A stretch of DNA of 64,000 bases from Alisma plantago-aquatica (taxonomy: Eukaryota > Streptophyta > Magnoliopsida > Alismatales > Alismataceae): positions 1,619,397,711 through 1,619,461,710 of the forward strand of contig OY856409.1 in the NCBI GenBank assembly GCA_963693085.1, written 5' to 3'. Made by a program: the position numbers and the translations under genes. Shown here one piece after another: positions 1-12,418 of the stretch. The stretch's first letter is position 1. Each line of letters opens with the position of its first letter. The notes under the pieces are model-generated. The model had not been told where the DNA came from, ran no database searches, and worked only from the letters and a program-made list of their open reading frames with translations.

Positions 1-555
1 GATGAACACTAAATACATGGGTTGTAACCCTAATATGTATAATGCATATAAGATATGATTAATGGACACACAAAAATATATGGAACCTAATGTTCAGATG
101 ATGAACTTTGATAATGAGATGTAATCTAAAAAATGACATCACTGAGATAATTATAAGACAAGAATACAAGTAATGGTGCACATATCCAAATGAGTAAGCA
201 AACCCTAATATGAACATGATTAGGGTTAAGATGAGATGTAAGATGATAAGAACCTGATGATAGTATATGGTCTTGTCTTGATCAGGTTTGACCAAGCTTA
301 TAGTTGACATCAGTGATATGTGATTAGGTTTCTCTTGATCAAGGTACGCCATTATCTCTTACTTGGCTTATTATACAATATGCTTGTGTTATATGTGTAG
401 TAAAATACTTGGCATATGGTATTGGATGAAATGATTGTTCTTGTATGATATCTTGCTTGCTTTTCCATACTTATGACTATGAACACATGAAACATAAGAT
501 ATCAGATCCATCATATGATAGCACTAAACTCTTTGATAGTACAATGCATTGAAGT

Positions 556-656
556 GATCTCAAACTCTTTGGTAGTAGATCACATGTGTTAGATCTCAAA
601 CTCTTTGGTAGTAGATCACACATTAAATGATCTCAAACTCTTTGGTAGTAGATCAT
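556..656. repeat. Three-copy tandem repeat, period 36-37 bp
   Basis: Three near-identical copies of a 27-28 bp core (GATCTCAAACTCTTTGGTAG then TAGATCA) begin at 556, 592 and 629. A degenerate fourth copy lies at about 517-545. Each core starts GATCT and ends AGATC, so its ends are inverted. It sits upstream of the TATA box at 836, where LTR enhancer arrays are usually found. Confidence 0.8.
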
Positions 657-835
657 AAGGCCTAAAAACATCAAAGCCCTTGGGGGCAGATGTACGAGAT
701 ATATGATGGAAATGTGCTTAAAATATGTGTTCTCTTTTGTTAATGAACATCTTTGTGCAAGTATATACTTTTTCTTATATTTCTTTATAACTGCCAAGTA
801 TTATTTTTATCTTATTGCCAAGATATGATGAGAGG

Positions 836-844
836 TATATAAAA
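836..844 (+). promoter_or_regulatory. Putative LTR TATA box
   Basis: TATATAAAA inside GAGGTATATAAAAGACACG. It is about 440 bp before the LTR end at 1285, which is reasonable for a U3/R border. Confidence 0.5.
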
Positions 845-1285
845 GACACGTAGGCGTACTCAGTACAATATTCTTGAATATTGTGCTGACGTGTATCACA
901 TGTAATCTTTTGTTTAGGTTGTGGTTATGCTCTTGAAGATCCAGGATAGTTGAGAGTTGTGTGGCGAGCTGATGTACAGGTGGACCTGTTGTCTTAAGAT
1001 CTTGTTGCTTAGTTGTATTACATGTATATGTATAAGGTTGTTGTTCAATATGTAATACCAAATGTTGTAACAATTCATGTTGTAATTATATGTTGAATGG
1101 TGAACATGTGTTGTGGTTTTATTATTGTTCATGTACATGTGCTACTGTGTTTCCTTCTGACTTCCTCTGATTTTCTTCTTCTTAGCCTAGTGTGGGATGT
1201 TTAAATTGGGTTTCTCACTGAGGTGAGTGTTTCAATTTGGACGTCACACATCAGATTAAGTTTTAGAAAATCTGGGGACGTCACA

Positions 1286-1816
1286 ACCACTATGCCGACC
1301 TTTCATAGATGGCACTCTATAGTTCACTTGTAATCCTTTATCATCTCAAGCCATCTATTTTTCCTTATGTCTGATTCGTATTCGGAGAAAAGATACTGGG
1401 GTTCTCATGGTCGGTGAAAACCAGACACTTCTTCCCATACAAGTTATGCATCTAGATCTTTTGTGCCAAGATGACAACCGTCAGTTCCAGATCATGAGTG
1501 GGGTAGTTTTCCTTGTTCTTATTTGAATATCTAGAAGCAAATGCAATTACATTTTTTCTTAAACATCCACATACACCCAGACCTTCCTTTGAGGCATAAA
1601 AAAACTATGTAACCCTTCCCAAGCTCAAGAAACCCTAGAACTAGTATGGATGTCATCTTCTCCTTTGATGATTGAAATATCTGTTGACTACATTTGACCT
1701 TTTGCACTAGTATGGATGTCATGTTCTCCTTTCATGATTGAAAGATATGTTGACTCTATTTGACCAGATGGAAGGTACATCCACATTTCTCAAATTGGTC
1801 AAAAACTAGAATATTG
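1286..1816 (-). pseudogene. Gypsy pol remnant: RT connection and RNase H
   Basis: Minus-strand translation, with frameshifts and stops, shows the RNase H block of Ty3/gypsy pol. A YASKEGLG-like segment and FASRYSNKNKENYPTHDLEL are followed by a LYGKKCLVFTDHE motif (about 1410-1530). A RWLEMIKDY-like segment and a TIECH...KVGIVV segment follow, down to 1290. Upstream, an LTNL...IWS motif (about 1750-1805) belongs to the segment between RT and RNase H. A 66 bp in-frame tandem duplication lies inside. Coding stops where the LTR ending at 1285 was inserted. Confidence 0.85.
1640..1771. repeat. 66 bp tandem duplication inside the gypsy remnant
   Basis: ACTAGTATGGATGTCAT starts two copies at 1640 and 1706 (period 66, a multiple of three). 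The copies differ at only a few bases, so the duplication postdates much of the decay or was converted. Confidence 0.75.
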
Positions 1817-3471
1817 TGCTGAGTGCAAACTCATCACCCTTATTTGCGTATTTTAAATATTTATTTGACAACAATTTGTTGACCATTGATTAGTTTTAGC
1901 ATAAATTTATCTAGTTTAGCTTTTCTCCCTTTTATTTGAAGTTTCTACTAGCTTTAGGCTAACTTTTTTAGGGAACTAATCAAAATCCAAATATTTGTAT
2001 CATGAGTTGACCCACTTAGACTAAGAGTCGACCAACACAGATCACCAGTCAACCAACTCAGACTATGAGTCGACAGATTCACACCCAAACTCAGCCAAAT
2101 CACTGTTGCCAACAACCATTCTAGGGTTTCATTGAACCAATGCCGAAATTAATGTCAATCGACCGACTCAAATACCGAGATAATCAAATCATGCCATAGT
2201 CAGATGGTCAAAGAAGAAAATTCAACAAATCTCTCTATTTGGGGGGCAAGCAATTAAATCCCAAAAAATCCAAGAGTCTGAAGTTTTAGATTATCATCCC
2301 CGATTTCACGAGTCAACCGACTTAGATCATGACTCAACCAACTTAGATCATGAGTCGACCGACTCGTGCCCATATTCCGTCAAAGTTCAAATTAAGAGGG
2401 CCATTATTGTAGTCAAACTTTGGTCAAAGCGGATCCAGCAGCCACCACCGCCACAAAGCCTCATTTTAGGGTTTTTGCCCCTCCTTATTCCTATAAAAGG
2501 ATGGGGACTCCAAAGAAAAGTGCATCACATTTTTCATCATATTTTCTATCCCCAGATCCCCCTATGGGCATGTTCTTGTTTTCTTTTGTTATTTTGTTTG
2601 AGTAGTTCTTTACTAGGGCATGGGGACTAGCCCCATTCTTATTTGATTTAATCAACTCCATTTTTTAATTAAAAAATTCTTTCCTTCCATTTATGCTTTG
2701 ATCGTTGGATGAATTGATATACTCTTATGGGGGGATGTGATCCCAAGTCCCCATAAGAATGAAGCCATAATCTTGTAGTTGTGATTTTTATCTTTTTATC
2801 TATTTGATCTTGTACTTGTTTCCTGATAGAATGATTATATTCTTGTGGAGGTATCAAGATCTCAAATCCTCACAAGAATGAACCCATGATCTTATGATGT
2901 GATCACCTATTTAGATTGTGATCTATTTGCCTAGTAACCTTGTTTGTTATAAACCACGGCGAGGCGGTCACCTGATTTGTGGGTCTGAATGTTAGATGAG
3001 AATCACATTTTCGAGATGAACATATTGGATAATAACATGTTGGATGGTTGGATGAGGATCCACAAAATGTTGAGGTAATAGGTTTGTGGAAAGTCTGACC
3101 CTTGTGAAATTTGTACTCCGAAAGGACACAAATCCACATGGTCCTAATTCAATTATTAAATCCTAGGATTTGATTCATTGAGTAAAAGCTTGGCTTACCC
3201 AGATCCCCAGTTCCCTCTACCACTTGATTAGTTAATTTTAATTTCTACACTTTTATTTTCTATTCTTAGCATATCCAAAATTTCACAATTTGGATTTTAC
3301 TTTCTTGTTCTCACGATTAGTCTTGGATTCCAACCAACTTTTTGCCATCCCTTGGATAAATATCTTACTACCAGAAAGTTAATTTGTTGCTTGCAACGAG
3401 TTTAATGCCTTTTTAGAAGGTTAAACCCTAGGACTTTTCCTAGTTATTTGGTGTGCAAATGAAACACATCA
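1817..3471 (+). repeat. 5' LTR (1655 bp)
   Basis: Starts TGCTGAGTGCAAACTCAT (the 3' copy starts TGATGAGTGC) and ends ACACATCA directly before the primer site. The U3 part (about 2000-2370) is rich in degenerate repeats of the form catgagTCGACCgactcagat. A TATA box, TATAAAAG, lies at 2492-2499, followed by a GGGGACT-rich transcribed part. Confidence 0.9.
2492..2499 (+). promoter_or_regulatory. LTR TATA box
   Basis: TATAAAAG in a CTATAAAAGGATGGGG context. The matching place in the 3' LTR (about 7283-7290) reads TGTAAAAG, so only the 5' LTR keeps the consensus. Confidence 0.65.
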
Positions 3472-3475
3472 AATT

Positions 3476-3493
3476 TGGCGCCATTGTCAGGGA
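3476..3493 (+). other. Primer binding site, tRNA-Asp type
   Basis: TGGCGCCATTGTCAGGGA begins five bases after the 5' LTR. It matches 15 of 18 positions of TGGCGCCGTTGCCGGGGA, the site recalled as complementary to the 3' end of plant tRNA-Asp and common in Tat/Athila gypsy elements. All three differences are G-to-A or C-to-T, as expected from cytosine methylation decay. Confidence 0.85.
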
Positions 3494-6400
3494 CAACACA
3501 CATTGTTTTCAAACCCGATCACCTGTATATATAGGATTTCTCTTCTTCATTTCACAATTCTAGTGTGGTTTTATAACTTTTTGTTTGTTCCATAATTTTT
3601 TTCTTGTTCATAAATTCCTTAGATTGTTTATTAATTTTAGATGTGTTCTATAAATTTTGTTCATTCTTTCTAGTTTATTCTATAGTCCTATAGTTTTTTG
3701 TCATGTTACAATCCATTTGGTTATCTTATAACTTCCTTTTAGTTTACTTCCATAATTTTTAGTCTTGCTCCATAATTTTTTCTTAGATTTTTGTAATTTA
3801 TTTTTCCTATCGATTCCCATTCTGGTCATGTACCTCCTCCTTCTATCAAGTTTCCATTCTGATAGTACTACTTTTTAGTTTGTTCTATATTTTTTTGTCT
3901 TCTTTATAATTTCTTAGCTTATCATTGTAATTTTTAGTTCTTTTTTATTTCTTGTTAACTCTTTAGCTTGTTTTATAAAATTAATTTCTTTCCATAATTT
4001 TTAGTTTTAAATCTAGATCTTTTTCCTTTATTTCTATCTTAGATTCATGTTTGTAATTTATTTCTAAAAATGGGGTGCATGGCACCAAAGAATGTACAAC
4101 ATGAAAGATATGGTTCCTTCTATCATAATGAATGGGGAGAGACCTAAGATGACTCCTCAGCAAGTAGGACTTTACCCTGGGCATGATATTAGACCCCCTC
4201 GGGATGCATATGATGCAAGTTGTATTCCACAACCAGCTAGAGGCTATTATGAGGAACCATGCTACACATGCCAATCTAACAATATTATCGAAATTATGGA
4301 GTACATCCATTTTTTAATGGCAATTCATTCATCCCATCACCTGGGTTTGAACTCACAACCTCTCGGTCTTACATCATCACATTTACCACTGGGGTGCCAC
4401 TTCAATGGCGTGTACATCCTAATCATGAAGATTATTACCCTCTAGATAGAGATGAGGGGATAGAATCCCTTCGAGAGATGCTAACTAATTGAGTAGCTTG
4501 AAGAAAAAGATTGGAGGTACATTTAGAACATTTTAAAGTACGACTCTTCCTTCCATTCATACCACTTGAGAGTCAATCGGAAAACTCCCTAAGAAATATG
4601 GAGTAGACAAGGATGAATTTAATTGATGATGATGATGATAATTTGTTTCATCTTCAATCCAATAGAACCAACCAGTACCTAGAGATCCACCAACCACTCC
4701 CACTGTGGATGTTAATCCATTTGTTGTTAATAGCCAACCAACTAGAGTTGAACCTATTTTGAATGATGCATTCCACCTTTCCATGATAAATAAATAGATA
4801 TTTCTAGAGAGAGGCTTCCTCATCAAGAGCCTTACACTCAAGCACAACCAATTTCCTTTTAATGTATGACTGATCTAGATGGGGAGCCACCACCACTTGA
4901 ATAATGTCACATGCCCACACTCCTTGACGATAAAAATGATATTCCCACTGTATTTCCTGCTAAAACCTTGGGAACGTCTTGCATAGAGGAACTTGAGCCA
5001 CATGCTATATCAATAAAGAAACCCACTAATCCCGATAACCTCAATGTTGATTACATGATTTTTTAGGAGAGTAAAAATATTTATGATGTTGATTAATATC
5101 CAATTTTTCCATTCATATCAGCACCACTTCTCCTATACACATATCAATATGATGGGGGGAAACCAAAGATAGATCCTCTGCCTGATCCTGCATAGATATC
5201 ACTACATGTGCTACCAGCCCGACACCCACCAATCTCGCCCAATACACATTCATCACCAACACTTCCACCACTACTTAAGGGAGATATATGGATCCTATTG
5301 GAGGGACTACAAGGTGAAGGACAATATGAAAGTCCCTTTGAGATTCCATGACCACCCAACCATTAGGTACACTATAAAACTCCACTAATCAAGGTTCCCT
5401 CCCACATACACATTCCATTCAACTGGATGTTCTTTGAGCTACCATGGATCCTGCTGATATCCACACTTTTCTCTCCTCCACTTTGGATTTAAGTTTTTCT
5501 TAGGATGAGTAAAAGTTTAGGTTTAGGGTGGAGGTGGGCGGTATGTACTCATTCCACCCACTCTATCTCAAATTGCTTACAATTTCCATTATGTTATGTA
5601 GTTTAGCCTTGAAAATTTCAAAACTTTTCCTTAAGTTTTGGACATTATCTAATTGACCAACCCTTTATCTAGTTGTCCATGATGATACACATATTTATCA
5701 ATATACCTCCTTGAATTATGCAACTTATTCTATAGTATAAAATGTAAAGTCTGCCATTGATAGATATTATCATGTCACCTAGTATCTGAATTCACACCAT
5801 TCCTTAGAAAAGATGACAAGCCATAGAGGAATGATAGAATTAAAAAATAATGATTCCTTATCTAGAGTTATAGATTATCTTGAAAAATTTCTTGATTTTG
5901 CATAACTCCGAATTAATTAGCCTAATGTATGATACTCCGAATACACTTAAATTCAGGAAATTGAGTTGCACAAAGAATATTTTGTACACTTCTTCCATCA
6001 CCTTCTTATCTCTCCACTCCAAAAATAAAAAATAAAAATCCAAAGTGAAAAAACCCTAAGTTTGAGATGGAACCCTTCCCCCTCTTCTGCTTCTTCCATA
6101 CCCCTTGCAATGAATTTGGGCATACCATTAAAAGATGCCAATGAGAACAAAAAGACAAAAATGTGGCCAATGTAACTGTAGTACATGAATAAAAAAGATC
6201 TCAAGTTGAATAGAAGAGAGATCATTCTTCTTCCATACCTCCCTTCACTCTGTTTTATACCTAGGGGAAAACACATAAACCCCAACCAATCAAAATAAGC
6301 CATGTTCTTATGTAATGACTCATAAGAATATGTGGGAGCATCAAAAGCAAAGGGAATATGAAATCTATTTTATTGTAGGTCTTGAAATGGAACAAGTTGC

Positions 6401-6592
6401 AAAATAATATTAGAGTAGGGATATGAAAATTTGTTTTCTATGAATCCAAGAAGTCAAGTTTGCTTGGCCATATAAGGTGGAAGGACTTAAGTGGTGTTAT
6501 GCAAGTGAGGATGATGGGCTGAAAGTATTATGTGGTGATGTTTTAGATTCAATGTTTTTCGGTGACCAACAACATTCCACTACAGGGAATTT
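3494..6592 (+). pseudogene. Internal region with a gag-like remnant, otherwise non-coding
   Basis: The first 580 bp are a T-rich leader with repeated 'tagtttgttctataattt' phrases. From about 4078 short + strand reading stretches appear (MAPKNVQHERYGSFYHNEW, then stops), and a second stretch at about 4890-5070 reads PTVFPAKTLGTSCIEELEPH. They look like a decayed gag-type protein, but I cannot match them to a known family. No zinc knuckle, protease, RT or integrase motif is visible. From about 5450 to 6592 I see nothing coding. Confidence 0.5.
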
Positions 6593-8285
6593 TGATGAGT
6601 GCAAACTCATAACCTTTATTTGCATATTTTAAATATATATATGACAACAATTTGTTGTATACTGAATAGTTTTAGAATAATTTGTCTAGTTTAGATTTTC
6701 ACCCTTTTATTTGGAGTTTTTACTAGTTTTGGGTTGTGTTATGTAGGGAAATGATGAAAATCCAAAGCTTATTTTCATGATTCAACTGACTCATATTACG
6801 AATCGAACGACTTAGACCACCCGTCGACCAACTTAGATTACGAGTCAACCGATTCACACCTAGATTCAGCCAAATCGCCGCCTCCAATAACCATTCCAGA
6901 GTTTAATCAATTTGACACTTACATTAAAGCCAATCGACTGACTGATATCTTGAGTAGATCAACTTATGCCATAGTGAAATGGTCAAAGAAGGTATTTTGA
7001 TAAATATATCTATTTGGGTGAGCAATTAAAGCCCAAAAAAGCCATGAGTTAAAGGTTTTAGATTCTCATCCCCGGTTTCACTAGTCGACCGACTCAGATC
7101 ATGAGTTGGCGAACTCAGATCATGAGTCAACCGACTTATATCATGAGTCAAAAAACTCATGCCCAAAATCAGTCAAAATTCAAATTACGAATGCCATTAT
7201 TGTAATCAAACTTAGGTCAAAGAGGATCCAAAAATTGCCACCACCGCAATACATCATTTTAGGGTTTTCCCCTCCTTTCTCCCTGTAAAAGGAGGGGGGA
7301 ATACAAAGCAAAGGGCATCACATTTTCCATCACAAATTTTATCCCCCACAACCCCCTCTGGGCTTGTTCTCGATGTCTTTTGTTATTATGTCTGAATATT
7401 TTTTTATTGGGGCATGGGGACTTGTTCCATAGCCTATTCTCACTCGATGTAATCATCTTCATTGTTTTAGTAAAATAATTCTTTCCTTCTGTTTCTACTT
7501 TGATCATTGGGTGAATTGATCTACTTTTGTGGGGTGATGTAATCTCATATCCCCACAAGAATGGACCCATAATCTCTTAATTATGATTGTTATGTTTTTA
7601 TCCATTTGAACTTGTACTTGTTTCCTGGTAGTATAATTATATTCTTGTAGGGGTTTCGAGATCTCAGACCCTCACAAGAATGAGTCCATGATCTTTTGAC
7701 ACGATCACCTAATTTAGATTATGATCTTTTCACCTAGATACCTTATTTTTATAATCCAAAGTGACACAATCACCTAATACATAGGTTCAAACGTCAGATA
7801 GGAATCATCTGTTTTTTAATAAGATATTGGATAGTAACATGTTGGACAGTTAGATGTAAATCTCCATATGTTGGGATCAATGGGTTTATGGGAAGTTTGA
7901 CTCTTGTGAGATTTGTGCTCTGAAAGGACACAAGCCCACATGTCCCTAATTTGAATATTAAATCTCAGCAGTTGATTTGTTGAGTAAAAGCTTGGCTATT
8001 GGTGGTGTGATCCCCCAGACCCCCTATTCCCTCTATCATTTGATTAGTTAAAATTTATTTTTGCACACTTTTTTTTCTATTCTTAGAAGAATCAAACTGT
8101 TACAATATGGATTTTACTCTCATTCTCACGATTGGTTTTGGATTCCAACCTTCTTTCTACCATCCCTTCGATTAATACCTTACTACTAGAAAGTAGATTT
8201 GTTGCTTGAAATGAGTTGACTACCTCTTTATAAGGTTAATCTGTAGGACTTTTCCAGTTATTTGGTGTGAAAATGACACGCATCA
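6593..8285 (+). repeat. 3' LTR (1693 bp)
   Basis: Starts TGATGAGTGCAAACTCAT and ends GACACGCATCA, followed by TATTG (8286-8290). It repeats the order of the 5' LTR: U3 with TCGAC-rich repeats (about 6780-7160), a mutated TATA at about 7283, and the GGGGACT block. No good polypurine tract precedes it; ACAGGGAATTT is all that remains. Confidence 0.9.
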
Positions 8286-9600
8286 TATTGCATTAAAGTC
8301 TTTGATGTATACCATGTAGTATTCTACCAACCCCAAGAAGATCCACACTCATGTGGCCTTTTTGTCTGCTACCATAATAGGATTGAGTCCACCTTCTTGG
8401 TATCTACACAAATCCCTTGGTTGGAGATGACATGATCCACAAAAGATACTTATGTCAACTACAACTCACGTTTGCTGAACTTGGCATACAACTGATGTTG
8501 CCTCAAAAGGCATAATGTCAAATGAAGATGTTGTTCATGTTACTCCTGGTCCTTAGAATAAATCATAATATTATCTACAAAAAATCACTACAAATTGATC
8601 TACATATTGCTTGAACACTCGACTCATAAGGTCCATGAAGGTTATAGGCACATTGGTTATCCCAAATTAAATAACCAAGAACCCATAGTGCATGTATCTG
8701 GTCCTAAATGTTGTTTTAGGTATGTCTTCTGCCTTAATCCTTAAATGGTGATATCCTAACAACACATTTATCTTTGAGAACACTACAACTTCCTTTAATC
8801 GATCAAACAAGTCATCAATTCTCGACAACACATATTTTTTCTTAGTGGTGACCTTATTAACTGTTGATAGTCTATGCACAACCTCATTGATTTAATTAAT
8901 AGAATTGATTCACCACAAGGGAGGTGTAAGGTTGGCGAAAACCATCATCTAGTAACTCGTGCAACTATTTACTTAACTGCTTAATTTCTACAGGTTCCAT
9001 CCTATGCGGTGTTTGTGCTATGGGCTACATACTGAGAAGCAAATTGATCTCAAAATCAATTTATCAAGGAGGTGGGGTAACATGAAATTCGTTAGTAAAG
9101 ACCTATTAAAAGTCTCAAACAATAGGTACGTCATAGATACTAGGACTCACTACCTTAGTATCAACAACATTTGCTAAAAATTCCCACGACCCTGCCTCAT
9201 TTGCTTCTCAACTATGGTGGTAGATACCAAACACGTAGGAAGAATCGTCTGGTCTCCTTAGAAAGTCTGAAAGACATATTCCTCCTATACTTCAGAAACC
9301 TTAGACCTATAGTCCAACAAAACCTTGTACATTTCTAACGTATATGCATTTTGTGGATCACATCAAATCCATGCATATTAAGTGGCATTAAGTCCATTTG
9401 TATGTTGTGTTTAGAGAAGACAAGAACACATGATGGACATAACTCACATACTACAATCGAGCCAACAAGAGGGATTTCAAGGAAAAAAAGGTTTATTTCA
9501 ATGGATAACAAGTAGATTACAGCTTTCAATCACCTATAGAGTGATAAAAAAGGCATGTTACACCCAGATCAACCAAAATAATCACATAAACATAAGTAAA
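8286..9600 (-). pseudogene. Gypsy pol remnant: protease end and reverse transcriptase
   Basis: In minus-strand order: a retropepsin C-terminal segment (about 9335-9420, MDLMPLNMHGFDVI); the linker IDFEINLL...HRMEP; ELLDDGFRQPY (about 8900-9060); and an RT core (8667-8880) with [37 protein letters not shown] and [26 protein letters not shown] segment follows (about 8290-8340). These are the standard consecutive blocks of Ty3/gypsy pol. Many stops and frameshifts are present. The fragment ends exactly at the target duplication TATTG, where the 6.5 kb element split it. Confidence 0.9.
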
Positions 9601-10570
9601 GAAGTCAGAATGAAAGAGTTCCATCTTATTGTAACAACTTGAGGTTTGACTACATCCTCAGGCTATGTCATAGTGTAGAAGCATCTTGTGTCTTAAGGTT
9701 TGCCTCTAGCTTGTCGTCTCCCTATAAATTTAGAAAATTTCATTTGAGAAGTCTATCCATGCCCTCGGTCATTGTTGCCAATGTGTTGTTGTAAGTTTTG
9801 TTAATATCACCCATGTGAGTGGGATGTCTCCCAATTTAAGAAGGGATGTAGTACCTTCATATGCCCACATTATTGGTAGTAGAAGCACATCTTCTACAAT
9901 GATCCATGCGACCCACACAGACTCTGAACCAAATGTCCTAGATGGTGACAATCCTCTCCCTCAACCTCTTTTAAGCAACCATTGTGACTATTATTGTTAC
10001 AGCCTTGGCTCTAACAATTGTTCAAATTTGTTGGGAATTCTAGTATTGGATCATCTAAAAAACTACTTCTTGGATCATCTAAAAAACTACTTCTTGGATC
10101 ATCCAAAAAACTATCTTGCAAATAGTGTTGACATCTGCTTGGCATCATTATCACAATTTCCTACTGAGTTCCTATCTATCCTACTCAATGTCTGACCCGT
10201 GTTTGGCACCCCCCCTTTGACATGTGGATGATATGCTTCACCTTTTGTTCAACTGGTATCGTTAGCAATCAGAAAGCCTTCTCAAGCTTTATAAGTCAAA
10301 GGTCAACGCTCGCCATGTCTGAATATCCCATATACCACACATCCCCACTTGCCTCAACTTCCCAAATGTTTGTTGTATTTGATCTTCTTGGGTTTCTAGG
10401 ATTTCCCTTTAGCTACTTGAATTGGGGTTTGTACACAAACTAGGTGAATGCAAATGACATTTCCCTGAACACAAACTAAAATTCTAGTAAACTAGCATTT
10501 TTGGGTCAAACAACGAAACCCCATGCTTCTTAGGCTACTTAGGGTTATCTAGGCATACAAGATAAGGTAC
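9601..10570 (-). pseudogene. Probable gypsy gag remnant
   Basis: This stretch lies where gag should be, just upstream (minus strand) of the protease. Only weak similarity is visible, for example a KTQDAS segment typical of the gag-protease hinge. It contains a 24 bp, three-copy tandem repeat at 10046-10117. Position is the main argument. Confidence 0.45.
10046..10117. repeat. 24 bp tandem repeat, three copies
   Basis: TTGGATCATCTAAAAAACTA plus CTTC is repeated with starts at 10046, 10070 and 10094; the last copy carries one change. The period is a multiple of three. Confidence 0.85.
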
Positions 10571-10575
10571 TCTCT

Positions 10576-12221
10576 TGATGAGTGCATATTCATCCCAGTT
10601 TTAGCTGCATTATTAGTCTAATTTAGCGTTCATATAGCTTAGTTTCATCAGGAATAGCTTTGTTTTCATCTACTTAGGTTCTTATGTTAATTTATAGGAA
10701 TGTGATTCTTTTCTTGACTCCCTTTGTAGGTTTTGAATTCTATCACTCTACAACAAGTTTGATTAGGGGGTTTTGAGCACTTCCATAAGGCAGATCATTA
10801 AACAATTTTTATGCCCGAGGAAAAAATCAACCAATCGATCGACATGACAATTGACCTACAAAATCATCAGTTATCAAAGCCATCGATTCAAGGTCGACAT
10901 ACAATCCATCGATAACCAAGTTCAACACCTTTGTCAACCTCCCTTCTCAACACATTGAATGATCGACAACCCTATCAACCTCCCTGGTCGACATCCAAGA
11001 GGAATGACACTCAGACTCACCGATCACCAACCATCAATCTCTCTCCTTAAGCAACATCATTGGTTTATTCAACCTACAAGAAATCAAGTCATCGACATAA
11101 TGTTGAACTCTCATCGACAATCACAATTTCAACCAACAATCTTCTCGATCCTTAAGTTTTAAAGACCGGCAAATTCCAAGATGGATGATAGAAAGTCCAA
11201 GCATCAGCACCTGTCGGTCGACAGTCATTGATCAACACTGATAGGAAATATAAGAGGTCGACCGCCCCGACCCTATAAATAGGTGACATCTATCGACCTC
11301 CATCACAGATTGATATATCTCTTTCATATGCAAATCCATGTCACTGATTCCCCTAATTGGGTGATCGATCTCTTCTCTGAGTTGTTGTTTCATCCACATG
11401 CTTTTGCTGCAAATCAGGTTAATATCTGAAGGAGAAATGTACAAAGAATTCCTCAGTCACACACCACACTAAGCCACTTCTATTACCATCATGACCATGA
11501 TGGTGTCCTCCTCCTCTTCTAGTGATATTAGTCTCGCCATGTCCAGGGAATAGTCTCTTCAGTGGGGTGTGGGGACTAGCCTCACTACCCATTTCTTAAA
11601 ATTTCATTCATGTACCAATTCTTGTATATTCTCATTTAGTTCATAGCTAATCATTTTTTGCATGTTTTGTTGATTGATGGTTTTACGTGATTTATTATAA
11701 TCTTTACTGTGAGAACTTCAACATTTAAGATTTGAATATCGATTAGTGTTGGTTGACATCGTGACGATAACTTCTAACAGATTCGTAAGTAACAAGACCT
11801 CGAGCTTACATGGATATCTACTCATGCAAGTTTCTGACACTGAAATAGGAAACGCATAAAACTCCAATTATATATTCATATTGGTTTGGATTTGAATGAA
11901 TGCATAGATTCGAATAGTGGTGGTAAAACTCAGTTCCACCCTAGTGTTTCCATCCATTGATAACTAGAACCTTAATCTAACTCTTTTTATTCCTACAATC
12001 TTAGATTAAACAAACCAATCTCAACTTTTGTGATAAATACTAGTTCTTGCTAAGTTACTTTGATTAGATTATTCTTAAAAAATTTTGTCTCTTAGGATTC
12101 AATCCTTAACTAACTGTGATAAGACCCATTCTCCTGTGGGTGGCATTATTGCACTTTTGTTTTGGTAAACTCTAAGAATTATGTTCCTAGTGAATTTATA
12201 GTGTGATAATATTCCACATCA
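10576..12221 (+). mobile_element. Solo LTR with TCTCT target duplication
   Basis: A 1646 bp unit beginning TGATGAGTGCATATTCATCC and ending ATTCCACATCA, flanked by perfect TCTCT copies (10571-10575 and 12222-12226). A CTATAAATA box at 11273-11281 gives + orientation. It resembles the LTRs of the 1817-8285 element in its ends, its TCGAC-rich U3 and its GGGGACTAGCC block, so the two families are related. No internal region or second LTR is present, so it is the usual product of LTR-LTR recombination. It sits in the leader or gag of the minus-strand gypsy element. Confidence 0.92.
11273..11281 (+). promoter_or_regulatory. TATA box of the solo LTR
   Basis: CTATAAATA within GACCCTATAAATAGGTGAC, near the middle of the LTR and just after the TCGAC-rich part. 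Confidence 0.6.
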
Positions 12222-12418
12222 TCTCTCCTCACTAAGACTTCGTCTACTAGCACATCCATGTAGAACATAGTTACTTTTTACATGTTCTTAATGATGTCCA
12301 ACCATATCTGGACAACCATAATCAATGGTTTGATATGTTGAACCTATAACAATAAGCACAACATCCTAGTCCTATGTCCTTGTAGAATCAATGAACCTAG
12401 GTTTGGACACAAAAAATT

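Larger units (their letters stand above)
1..1285 (+). mobile_element. LTR, cut by the window edge (3' or solo LTR)
   Basis: Non-coding AT-rich sequence that ends abruptly at ...GGGGACGTCACA (1274-1285), where gypsy pol coding on the other strand resumes. The CA end, the TATATAAAA box at 836-844 and the T-rich tract after it fit U3-R-U5 of an LTR read on the + strand. No primer site follows the CA, so this would be a 3' or solo LTR. Its left end lies outside the window, so the expected duplication of ACCAC (1286-1290) cannot be tested. The boundary is clear, the orientation less so, because these LTR ends are near-palindromic (TGTGACGTCC / GGACGTCACA). Confidence 0.6.
1817..8285 (+). mobile_element. 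LTR retrotransposon, coding-poor, tRNA-Asp-type primer site
   Basis: Two related LTRs (1817-3471 and 6593-8285) flank 3.1 kb. Both ends are TG...CA, and a perfect 5-bp target duplication TATTG lies at 1812-1816 and 8286-8290. The primer site and the TATA boxes read on the + strand. The LTRs differ at roughly one base in eight in the first 90 bp, so the insertion is old. The interior has only a broken gag-like remnant and no recognisable RT or integrase, so the element probably depended on a partner. The TGATGAGTGC start and tRNA-Asp-type site fit the non-chromovirus (Tat/Athila) branch of Ty3/gypsy; the lineage is inference. Confidence 0.92.

Noticed and set aside
556..656. Regularly spaced short repeats, CRISPR-like at first glance
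   Set aside because: Only three copies with 8-10 bp gaps, inside a plant LTR; it is a tandem repeat.
1817..8285. Reading the two 1.7 kb repeats as separate duplicated host DNA
   Set aside because: TG/CA ends, a primer site after the first copy and a perfect 5-bp duplication show that they are LTRs of one element.
9815..10195. 126-codon + strand open frame
   Set aside because: It is antisense to the gypsy gag-protease region, and part of it is a 24 bp tandem repeat.
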